A DNA stretch of 64,000 nucleotides from an uncultured Sphingomonadaceae bacterium (GTDB taxonomy: Bacteria > Pseudomonadota > Alphaproteobacteria > Sphingomonadales > Sphingomonadaceae): positions 181,001 through 245,000 of the forward strand of contig CANLQI010000001.1 of assembly GCA_947493325.1 (NCBI GenBank), written 5' to 3'. The translations under genes were made by a program, and so were the position numbers. This document shows, in pieces, positions 54,888-62,289 of the stretch; position 1 is the stretch's first letter; every line of letters starts with the position of its first letter. The notes beneath the pieces were generated by a model, which worked only from the letters and a program-made list of their open reading frames with translations, did not search any database and was not told where the DNA came from.

Positions 54888-55680
54888 AGAGCAAGAATTT
54901 ACGGGCGGGGACGATGCGGCGCTGGCGGCGGAGCTGGTGCTCGGCCTGCTCGAAGGCGAAGATAAAGCCGCGGCGCTGCGGCGGCAGCTGGCCGACCCGC
55001 AATTCGCCGCCGAAGTGGACCGGTGGCATGCGCGGCTCGACCCGCTCTATCATGAATTTGCCGAAGCCGCGCCCGGCGCGGGCGTGTGGGATGGCATCGA
55101 GCGGCGGCTGGGTGCAGAGGCGCCGGCGGCTGTCCCCGCCGATATGGCGGCGGGCAATGCTGGCAACGCTTCCATTGACCCTGGCAATGACCCCGGCAAT
55201 GACCCCGGCAATAACAATGCCGTGGCGCAGATGAAACGCTGGCGTTTCGGTGCGCTGGCATCGGGCGCGCTGGCGGCCTGTCTGGCGCTCGCGCTGCTGC
55301 TTAATCCGGCGCAGGTCGATACTCCCGTGACGGTCCCTGACACGCCGCAGGTGGCGGTAGCGCAGCTGACCGGGCCGATCGAGGGGCTCGTGCTGGCGGT
55401 GTCCTATAATGCCGATACGGCTGAGATGCGGGTCGATGTCGACGGCATGCCGGAAACCGAAACCGAACCGGAAATCTGGATCCGCGCCGGTGACGGTACG
55501 GTGCGCTCGCTGGGTCAGATCGGCCGCGACGGCGTCAGCGAAATGGTACTGCTGCAGGGCGACCGCGCGCTGCTCACCGGGGACGCGCAGCTGTTCCTGA
55601 CGATGGAACCGCCGTCCGAAACCCCGCACGAAATCCCCAGCGGCGAACCCGTGGCGACGGGGCGGATAAGCTTTATCTGA
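54880..55680 (+). CDS. RskA-like anti-sigma factor
   Basis: A 266-residue single-pass membrane protein. The N-terminal domain (LAAELVLGLLEGEDKAAALRRQLADPQFAAEVDRWHARL) should bind the sigma factor; no zinc-binding HxxxCxxC motif is present, as usual for RskA. One helix (FGALASGALAACLALALLL, about residues 124-142) follows, then a periplasmic RskA domain (PIEGLVLAVSYNADTAEMRV). Before the helix is a GNDPGNDPGN tandem. It overlaps the sigma gene, so both are made together. Release of sigma would need proteolysis. Confidence 0.9.
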   Translation: MSEEQEFTGGDDAALAAELVLGLLEGEDKAAALRRQLADPQFAAEVDRWHARLDPLYHEFAEAAPGAGVWDGIERRLGAEAPAAVPADMAAGNAGNASIDPGNDPGNDPGNNNAVAQMKRWRFGALASGALAACLALALLLNPAQVDTPVTVPDTPQVAVAQLTGPIEGLVLAVSYNADTAEMRVDVDGMPETETEPEIWIRAGDGTVRSLGQIGRDGVSEMVLLQGDRALLTGDAQLFLTMEPPSETPHEIPSGEPVATGRISFI

Positions 55681-56493
55681 GATATTTTATACTTTGGCAT
55701 TGCCTGGGGTCCAGGGCGGCAGGCACAGCCGCAGTAATGGATCCCGGCCTGCGCCGGGATACGCGAAGGCGCGGGATACTGTGTCGCCAGAACATATGTG
55801 TGGCCGCGTCTTTGGCTGGTTGCACTGGATTGACGTCCAGGCAGTATTCCTGCGAACGCAGGGATCCAGGGCGGCGTAGTGGGACGGCAGCATCTACCGC
55901 CCTGGGCTCCTGCTTTCGCATGAGCACGGGGAAGGCATGCACCCAGCCCGTCATTCCCGCCCTCTGACTGACTGCTGGTCACGGCACCGGGATTTCGTGA
56001 GACGACAGCGACATTATCAAATCCTCCCTGTGCCGCAGGCATGGGGAGGGGGACCATTTTGCTGTCGCAAAACGGTCCCCCTCCCCGAAACTAAAGTTTC
56101 AGGGAGGATGAATCTCTTTGATTTCACGGCGAGATGCTGCGCATCCGCCTCCAAATGGGTTCGGCCTAACCGGCCGGCGTGCGGTCGCACGCTGCCGAGT
56201 TGCTGGGCGCAACTCGGGAATTTCGCCATAAAGAGAAGTAGAGTGCAACTGCGATTAAACGAAAGGTATTGCATGGCGAAATCCCGAACGGCGACCAGCC
56301 GTTCGCAAAGGCCGACTGGCCGCCGGCCGGTTAGGCCGAACCCCATCGGAGGCGTGAACGAAGCGAACTGGCTGTGAGATCAAAAGACTCCTCCCAAAAA
56401 ATAAATTTTCCGTCCCCTGCATCCGCTCGGCGTTTCACGCCGTAGCTTTTCACATATCCACCCCCCGGATATGGAAATTTAGGAGATACCGAT
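55681..56493. repeat. Repeat-filled gap between anti-sigma and fasciclin genes
   Basis: First a GGCAGGCACA-type block (55707-55752) and GATCCCGGCCTGCGCCGGGAT hairpin; then TTCCTGCGAACGCAGGGATCCAGGGCGGCGTAG and CTCCTGCTTTCGCATGAG near 55848-55925; then R3 copy d (56019-56386). The last 100 bases lead into the fasciclin gene, with AGGAGATACCGAT before its ATG. No gene is supported. Confidence 0.75.
56019..56386. repeat. Palindromic composite repeat R3, copy d
   Basis: The segments match copies a-c but are rearranged: AAATCCTCCCTGTGCCGCAGGCATGGGGAGGGGGACC and its inverse first, then TTTGATTTCACGGCGAGATGCTGCGC ... GGCCGGCGTGCGG, GAGTTGCTGGGCGCAACTC, and at the end GGCCGAACCCCATCGGAGGCG...GTGAGATCAAA. 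Confidence 0.8.
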
Positions 56494-57051
56494 ATGAAAA
56501 AACTACGTTCAACAAAATTCGCCATTGCCCTTGCCGCCTCTGCCGCGCTGATGGGCGGGACGGCGGCCACGGCGGGTCATCATAAAGAAAAGGCGGCGAC
56601 CCAGAATATTGTCGAGAAAGCCGCTGCCACGGATGATTTCTCCACATTGGTTGCTGCGGTAACCGCTGCGGACCTTGCTGGTACATTATCGGGTGATGGC
56701 CCGTTCACGGTGTTCGCGCCCACGAATGACGCCTTTGCGGCGCTGCCCGATGGCACGGTCGAAACGCTGCTCAAGCCCGAGAATAAAGGGCAGCTGCAAT
56801 CCGTGCTGACGTACCACGTCGTTGCCGGCCGTTTAAAAGCCAAATATCTGATCGGTCTGGTCAAGAAATCAAAAAGCGGCGTGGCCAGAATTGGCACAGT
56901 GCAGGGCGGCATACTCAAAGCAACCGTGGACAGCCATGGCGCACTGATCCTCACCGATGAGCAGGGCCGGTCGTCCAAAGTGGTGATGGCCGATGTGAAC
57001 CAGTCAAATGGCGTGATCCATGCTATCGATGCGGTGGTACTCCCGGGTTAA
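56494..57051 (+). CDS. Fasciclin-domain secreted protein
   Basis: A 185-residue protein with a signal peptide (FAIALAASAALMGGTAATAG) and one FAS1 domain. FTVFAPTNDAFAALPDGTVETLL and the terminal NGVIHAIDAVVLPG are its two conserved motifs (H1 and H2), with YHVVAG between. FAS1 proteins act in adhesion or stress protection and are often encoded near an ECF sigma/anti-sigma pair. AGGAGATACCGAT precedes the ATG. An excellent terminator follows. Confidence 0.92.
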   Translation: MKKLRSTKFAIALAASAALMGGTAATAGHHKEKAATQNIVEKAAATDDFSTLVAAVTAADLAGTLSGDGPFTVFAPTNDAFAALPDGTVETLLKPENKGQLQSVLTYHVVAGRLKAKYLIGLVKKSKSGVARIGTVQGGILKATVDSHGALILTDEQGRSSKVVMADVNQSNGVIHAIDAVVLPG

Positions 57052-57084
57052 CCCCCTCCAGATCCCGAGGAGACACCGCATGGA

Positions 57085-57122
57085 CGGCCCGCAGGCATGG
57101 CAGCCTGCGGGCCGTTTGTTTA
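57085..57122 (+). terminator. Intrinsic terminator after the fasciclin gene
   Basis: CGGCCCGCAGGC and GCCTGCGGGCCG are perfect 12-base arms around ATGGCA, followed by TTTGTTTA. It lies 33 bases past the stop. Confidence 0.92.
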
Positions 57123-57198
57123 TGTGATTTTGGCCGCAGCATCGGATCAACGCGAAGCGATGGGTTTGATAAACAACAGTCGCACTAACTCCAAAATC

Positions 57199-57364
57199 GT
57201 CATGCTGATACTGAAACAAGTTCAGCATGACGGTTTCAGGATCCATGGTACAGTTACAGAACATTTTTCACCGCTTGTGTGCAACGCTTGCCGTTAGAGC
57301 ACTCCACACTGTCAAAACCGTGCTCAGTTTCGAAATTGATCCTGAAATAAATTCAGGATGACGG
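57199..57364. repeat. R4 long-form repeat, second copy
   Basis: CAGGATCCATGGTACAGTTACAGAACATTTTTCACCGCTTGTGTGCAACGCTTGCCGTTA matches 50231-50290 with few changes, and the end TTCGAAATTGATCCTGAAATAAATTCAGGATGAC matches 50322-50356. A short CGTCATGCTGATACTGAAACAAGTTCAGCATGACG hairpin is attached at the left. Confidence 0.8.
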
Positions 57365-57410
57365 GATTGGGCCAGGATGACGGAAGGAGAGGTCGCGGCT
57401 CCGCTTTTCT

Positions 57411-57481
57411 TTGATTTCACAGCGAGATGCTAGGCATCCGCCTCCAAATGGGTTCGGCCTAACCGCCCGGCGTGTGGCCGC
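57411..57481. repeat. Palindromic composite repeat R3, partial copy e
   Basis: Only one end is present: TTTGATTTCACAGCGAGATGCTAGGCATCCGCCTCCAAATGGGTTCGGCCTAACCG. The element breaks off near 57481, where the gene transfer agent tail remnant begins. Confidence 0.75.
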
Positions 57482-57514
57482 GCGCTATCGGTTCCGGGCA
57501 ATGCCAGCGCGCTG

Positions 57515-58213
57515 TTGTGCGACACACGAAACCATATCGATGTGCTGCTGCTCAACAATGATATGCATTTGCGCGGCGCGGCGGCGGCGGAGCTTGCGAA
57601 CGGGGCCAATCTTGCAGTTGTTGGCGAAGAAGTCCTGCAATTCACCCGCGCCGAATATATCGCGCCGCGTACGTTTCGCCTGTCCGGCCTGTGGCGCGGG
57701 CGGGGCGGCACGGAATATGCGGTGGCGGGCCATGGCGCGGATGAGGATTTTGTGCTGCTGGACAATGCCCTGCTGCCAGTGCTTGAAACCGGCGCGCAGA
57801 CGGTGCCGCCCGCATTTGCAGCGATTGGCAGGGGCGATGCGGATGCCGTGATAGCTGAGGCGCCTTCGGATATTCGCGCGTTTGAACCATTTTCACCTGT
57901 GCATATGCGTGCGGACTGGTCGGGGGCGGACAATCTGCAGATATCGTGGGTGCGCCGCAGCCGCAGCGGCACGGCATGGCGCGACCATGTTGATGTGCCA
58001 CTGGGCGAGGAAAGCGAATGCTACAGCGTTGTCATGATGTCCGATGCGGACCAAATCCTGTTGCGGGCAGATGTGGATGCGCCCCGAATCGCAATCGATC
58101 CCGCCATGATCCAGTCGGCCCGCATGCAGGGCGTGGCCGATGTGCAAGTCACAGTCCGGCAAAAAGGGCAGTTTACGGTGTCCCGGCCCACGTATTTATC
58201 TGTTCCGCTGTGA
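57515..58213 (+). pseudogene. C-terminal remnant of a gene transfer agent/phage tail host-specificity protein
   Basis: The 232 residues match only the end of the large gene transfer agent tail protein (RcGTA gp15-like, TIM-barrel 'megatron'). LLNNDMHLRGAAAAELANGANLAVVGEEVLQFTRAEYI...FRLSGLWRGRGGTEYAVAGHGADEDFVLLDNALL is the characteristic part. The full protein is over 1,000 residues. The frame is open back to 57434, and the first part is coded by repeat R3 (in-frame TAG at 57431); the tail-like sequence starts near 57485. TTG is the only start-like codon. DUF2793 follows, as in sphingomonad gene transfer agents. Confidence 0.65.
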
Positions 58214-58289
58214 TGCGCGGATATCCGCTGCGCAGAATTTTCCCTGAAACAAAATAAATATAATAAAATAACATGAAAGTGAGCACCAT

Positions 58290-58751
58290 ATGACTCTAGA
58301 AACCGATTCGGCCACCGACCGCCATGGCTTTCCGCTGCTGCATGCAGGGCAGGCGCAAAAGGAAATCTTTCACAATGAAGCGCTGGTGGCGCTGGACCAT
58401 ATTATTATGCCGGTTGTTGAAACCGTTGCCGATGACCCGGACAGCCTGACGCCGGAAGCGGGCCAGAGCTGGCTTGTATCGAGCAGTGCACCCGGCGCAT
58501 GGGCGGGCGAAGCGGGCAAAATCGCAAGCTGGACCATAAATGGTTGGAGAATATGGGAACCAAAGCCGGGTACATACGTTTTCGATCGGCAGGCTGACTG
58601 TTTCCGTATATATCAGGGAAGCAGCTGGTTTGTACCATTGGCTCTATCGGCACCAACAGGAGGAACAGTCATTGATGTAGAAGCAAGGGATATGCTGGTT
58701 TCCATCATGGAAATATTGCGGAATTTTCGTTTGATACCTGCAAATATATAA
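58290..58751 (+). CDS. DUF2793-family protein (gene transfer agent/phage-associated)
   Basis: A 153-residue protein. HAGQAQKEIFHNEALVALDHIIMPVVETV is the DUF2793 signature, followed by a beta-rich PGAWAGEAGKIASWTINGWRIWEPKPG. In sphingomonads it is often the last gene after the tail host-specificity gene of the gene transfer agent; here only the C-terminal fragment of that partner survives upstream. This gene looks intact. Its role, perhaps as a tail fibre component or glycan-binding module, is unknown. The stop is followed by an AT-rich region and the OmpA promoter. Confidence 0.8.
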   Translation: MTLETDSATDRHGFPLLHAGQAQKEIFHNEALVALDHIIMPVVETVADDPDSLTPEAGQSWLVSSSAPGAWAGEAGKIASWTINGWRIWEPKPGTYVFDRQADCFRIYQGSSWFVPLALSAPTGGTVIDVEARDMLVSIMEILRNFRLIPANI

Positions 58752-58949
58752 AGATATCGGGTAATTAACGCGGCAATTTAAAAGTTTTGCAGATAAAATA
58801 TAGGCTAATATCCCGTTTTTTGCATCGATAACCCCAAAATGGCGACATTTTGGCAACACAATTACAAATTGCCAGCTTGCACACCTGCTTCGTTGGCGCT
58901 AGATAGAGCATCTGAATTCTCGTTCCTAAATAGAAAAAGGGGAAATTAA
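58752..58949 (+). promoter_or_regulatory. OmpA-family gene promoter region
   Basis: An AT-rich stretch, with TTGCAC at 58877-58882 and TAGATA at 58900-58905, 17 bases apart, as the likely promoter, giving an untranslated leader of about 40 bases and AGGGGA before the ATG. CAAAATGGCGACATTTTG (about 58836-58853) is a further hairpin. Confidence 0.6.
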
Positions 58950-60053
58950 ATGCGGAAGTTAGTCATTGGACTGGCACTTGCATCCACAGCTTTGACCGTA
59001 CCTGCACATGCACGTGACGGTGAGTGGTATGTTGGTGTAGACGGCGGTGTTACGCTCGTTGAAGATATGGAACTCGATATCGGCGTCAATTCAAACGCTG
59101 CATCTATCGATAATGAATACGGCTATGACTTTGGTGGTCTGGTTGGTTACGACTTCGGCGGTTTTCGTCTGGAAACAGAAGTAAGCTACCGTGAAGCTGA
59201 TCCCGACACATTCTCAACCAACCTGCCGATAACCGGTATTGGTACCGGCACGTTTGACTCAAACGGCGATACGAATGTTCTTTCATTCATGCTGAACGGT
59301 CTGCTTGACTTTGGCGACGATGATGGCGTTCAGGGTTTCGTTGGTGGCGGTGTTGGTATCGCACGTGTTGACGTTGAAAACATTGTTGCGGCACCTGCAT
59401 TCCTTGACGACTCTGACACAGGTTTCGCGTGGCAGGCTCTTGCCGGCGTACGCGCTCCACTCAGCGATAGCTGGGACGTTGGTCTGAAATACCGTTTCTT
59501 CAACGCAGACAATGTTGATCTTGTGAGCAGCTTCGGTGATGATGTTGAAGGACGTTTCCGTTCACACTCTATCCTTGGTAGCCTGATCTACAACTTCGGC
59601 GGTGCACCTGATCCGGTTGTTCCGGCTCCGGTACCTGCGCCTGCACCAGCACCTGCGCCTGTACCGGTACCTCCACCGGCTCCTGTGGCAGCGCCATGTG
59701 CAACTGGCCCTTACATTGTGTTCTTTGATTTCGACCAGTCGAACATTACGCCAGAAGCAGCAACCATTCTGGACAACGCCGTATCGGCCTATGCCAACGA
59801 ATCATGCCGGAACGTTCCGATCATGCTCGCAGGTCACACCGATACTTCAGGCTCAGCGTCTTATAACGTTGGTCTGTCACAGCGCCGGAACGAATCTGTT
59901 CGTGCATATCTGGAATCACGCAGCGTTCCATCCGCGGCAATCTCTTCCGAAGCATTTGGTGAAACCCAGCTTCGTGTTGATACCGCTGACGGTGTTCGCG
60001 AACTTCAAAACCGCCGTGTGGAAATCACATACGGTCCAGGTTCTGGAATGTAA
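58950..60053 (+). CDS. OmpA-family outer-membrane protein
   Basis: A 367-residue protein: signal peptide (LVIGLALASTALTVPAHA), an eight-strand OmpA/OprF-like barrel (about 22-215), a VPAPVPAPAPAPAP hinge (about 227-250), and an OmpA C-terminal peptidoglycan-binding domain (IVFFDFDQSNITPEAATILDNAV, LAGHTDTSGSASYNVGLSQRRNESV, with the Asp and Arg of the DAP site). It tethers the outer membrane to the wall. Codon use favours GGT, GTT and CGT, unlike the GC-rich neighbours, as in very highly expressed genes. A terminator follows. Confidence 0.95.
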   Translation: MRKLVIGLALASTALTVPAHARDGEWYVGVDGGVTLVEDMELDIGVNSNAASIDNEYGYDFGGLVGYDFGGFRLETEVSYREADPDTFSTNLPITGIGTGTFDSNGDTNVLSFMLNGLLDFGDDDGVQGFVGGGVGIARVDVENIVAAPAFLDDSDTGFAWQALAGVRAPLSDSWDVGLKYRFFNADNVDLVSSFGDDVEGRFRSHSILGSLIYNFGGAPDPVVPAPVPAPAPAPAPVPVPPPAPVAAPCATGPYIVFFDFDQSNITPEAATILDNAVSAYANESCRNVPIMLAGHTDTSGSASYNVGLSQRRNESVRAYLESRSVPSAAISSEAFGETQLRVDTADGVRELQNRRVEITYGPGSGM

Positions 60054-60084
60054 TTTTTCGAAATCCCTTCGAAATCAGGAATTG

Positions 60085-60112
60085 GGGCTGGCCTTCGGGT
60101 CGGCCCTTTTTC
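60085..60112 (+). terminator. Intrinsic terminator after the OmpA-family gene
   Basis: GGGCTGGCC-TTCG-GGTCGGCCC forms a nine-pair stem with a TTCG tetraloop and two G-T pairs, followed by TTTTTC. Confidence 0.9.
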
Positions 60113-60310
60113 TTTGGGTCGGATATATTTTGGCCAGACATATTCGGCCGCCATATGCAGGGTTGCAAAGCCATGCTTCAAGACAGTTTTAGGACAATAG
60201 AGCCAATACATGTCCCGCATTTGGTGCGGCGATAATTTTATGGATATTCTGGCATCTGCCCCTAATATGACGGACAGAAAATAGTATCGAACAGATGACG
60301 GGCGGATAAT

Positions 60311-61612
60311 ATGAAAATCACGATGATTGGCACGGGCTATGTGGGACTTGTTTCGGGGGCGTGTTTTTCCGATTTTGGCCATGACGTTATCTGTGTTGAC
60401 AAGGACGCGGGCAAAATTGCCGCTCTGGAACGCGGCGAGATGCCGATATACGAACCTGGCCTCAAAAACCTGGTTGCGCGCAATGTAGAGGCGGGCCGGC
60501 TGAACTTCACAACTGAAATCGCAGATGCGGTGGCAGATGCCGATGCGATTTTTATTGCAGTGGGGACACCGTCACGCCGCGGCGACGGACATGCGGACCT
60601 CAGCTATGTCTATGCCGCAGCGGGCGAGATTGCCGACAATCTTTCAAAATCCGCTGTCGTTGTGAATAAATCGACCGTGCCAGTGGGCACAGGCGATGAG
60701 GTGGAACGCATCATGCGCGAACATGCACCGGACCTGGACATTGCGGTTGTTTCCAATCCTGAATTCCTGCGCGAAGGCGCGGCGATTGGCGATTTCAAAC
60801 GGCCGGACCGGATTGTGATCGGGACCGAGGGTGCGAAAGCGCGCGAAGTGATGCACGAAATCTATCGGCCGCTGTTTCTCAATGAATCGCCTTTGCTCTT
60901 TACGGCGCGGCGCACGGCAGAGCTTATCAAATATGCGGCCAATGCGTTTTTGGCGACCAAGATTACCTTCATCAATGAAATTGCCGATCTTTGCGAAAAA
61001 GTGGGGGCGGATGTGCAGGACGTGTCACGCGGCATTGGCCTTGATAACCGGATCGGGCCGAAATTCCTGCATGCAGGCCCCGGCTATGGTGGTTCATGTT
61101 TTCCCAAGGATACGCTCGCGCTGATGAAAACCGCGCAGGACCATGATAGCCCGGTGCGCATTGTCGAGGCGGTGGTACAGGTCAACGATAACCGCAAACG
61201 CGCGATGGGCCGCAAGGTGATTGATGCCATGGGCGGCGAAGTACGCGGCAAAAAAGTCGCGCTGCTGGGCCTGACCTTCAAACCCAATACCGATGACATG
61301 CGCGATGCCCCCTCGATCGCAATTGTCCAGGCGCTGCAGGATGCCGGCGCGAAAGTCAGCGCCTATGACCCCGAGGGCATGGAGGTCGCCGCGGAAATCC
61401 TGCCGGATGTGGAGATGGCGCAAGACGCCTATGCAGCCGCCGATGGCGCAGATGCTCTGGTTATCGTAACCGAATGGGATATTTTCCGCGCGCTCGACAT
61501 GCGCCGCATAGCGTCATCCATGCATGCCACAACACTCGTCGACCTGCGCAATATCTATCAGGCCGGCGACATGGAAGGGCTGGGCTTCAGCTACACCAGC
61601 GTGGGACGGTAA
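60311..61612 (+). CDS. ugd: UDP-glucose 6-dehydrogenase
   Basis: This enzyme oxidises UDP-glucose to UDP-glucuronate with two NAD+, feeding exopolysaccharide or lipopolysaccharide sugars. Landmarks are the N-terminal NAD site MIGTGYVGLVSGACFSDFGHDV, KSTVPVGTGDEV, the catalytic cysteine in GPGYGGSCFPKD (about residue 263), and the C-terminal LGLTFKPNTDDMRDAPS. At 433 residues it is normal length. GGCGGA precedes the ATG. No polysaccharide genes lie beside it. Confidence 0.95.
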   Translation: MKITMIGTGYVGLVSGACFSDFGHDVICVDKDAGKIAALERGEMPIYEPGLKNLVARNVEAGRLNFTTEIADAVADADAIFIAVGTPSRRGDGHADLSYVYAAAGEIADNLSKSAVVVNKSTVPVGTGDEVERIMREHAPDLDIAVVSNPEFLREGAAIGDFKRPDRIVIGTEGAKAREVMHEIYRPLFLNESPLLFTARRTAELIKYAANAFLATKITFINEIADLCEKVGADVQDVSRGIGLDNRIGPKFLHAGPGYGGSCFPKDTLALMKTAQDHDSPVRIVEAVVQVNDNRKRAMGRKVIDAMGGEVRGKKVALLGLTFKPNTDDMRDAPSIAIVQALQDAGAKVSAYDPEGMEVAAEILPDVEMAQDAYAAADGADALVIVTEWDIFRALDMRRIASSMHATTLVDLRNIYQAGDMEGLGFSYTSVGR

Positions 61613-61638
61613 TATAGTCCTGTTATAGGGAGTTAAAC

Positions 61639-62220
61639 ATGCCAAATATATCTTTCAAAGCCGCGGCACTGGTGTCGGTGCTGTCGCTTTGTGCCTGTGA
61701 TAACCAGCGGATCGAACCGCCTGTGCAGGAGGCGGAATCACAAGTTGCACGTGCCCTGTTGTTTCAGGCAAATGGTTCTGCAGCGGGTGAAGCAATTGTG
61801 GCGCAGGGTGACGGCGAACTGCTGTTGACTGTAAATGTGGAAAATATGGAAGCGGGAACGCGCGGCGTGCATATTCATGGCAAAGGCATGTGCGATGCGC
61901 CCGATTTCAAGGGCGCGGGCGGGCACTGGAACCCCACAAATGCCGAGCATGGATTGGAAAATCCGGCGGGCGCGCATGCCGGTGATTTGCCGAACCTTGT
62001 GATTGGCGAAGATGGCACAGGCACGCTTGAGGCGCGCATCAAGGCCGGTGTATTGCAGGATGGCGCATTGCAGGATGGTGATGTCACGCTGATGGACGCG
62101 GATGGCGCATCATTCATGGTCCATGCCGGCCCCGATGATATGGTCACGGACCCCAGCGGCGATAGCGGCAGCCGCATTGCCTGCGGCGTATTTGCCATCA
62201 GCACGGGCGGCGTGAACTGA
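61639..62220 (+). CDS. sodC: Cu/Zn superoxide dismutase, lipoprotein
   Basis: A 193-residue SodC. A lipobox LCAC (Cys20) after the hydrophobic start suggests a lipid-anchored envelope protein. Metal ligands are HIHG, GGHWNPTNAEHG and the late FMVHAGPDD; AHAGDLPN fits the usual core, and two cysteines (GMCDAPDF and RIACGVF) can form the structural disulfide. It dismutates superoxide in the periplasm. AGGGAG precedes the ATG. It begins 27 bases after ugd on the same strand. Confidence 0.92.
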   Translation: MPNISFKAAALVSVLSLCACDNQRIEPPVQEAESQVARALLFQANGSAAGEAIVAQGDGELLLTVNVENMEAGTRGVHIHGKGMCDAPDFKGAGGHWNPTNAEHGLENPAGAHAGDLPNLVIGEDGTGTLEARIKAGVLQDGALQDGDVTLMDADGASFMVHAGPDDMVTDPSGDSGSRIACGVFAISTGGVN

Positions 62221-62289
62221 CTATACGCACGTTATAGAGAGCCAGCGCCACACAGAACCCGCGCCGTACAGGCATTTGGTCACCATGTT

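Noticed and set aside
57061-57122. A 15-codon frame (MDGPQAWQPAGRLFM) after the fasciclin gene
   Set aside because: It coincides with a perfect terminator hairpin, which explains the sequence better.
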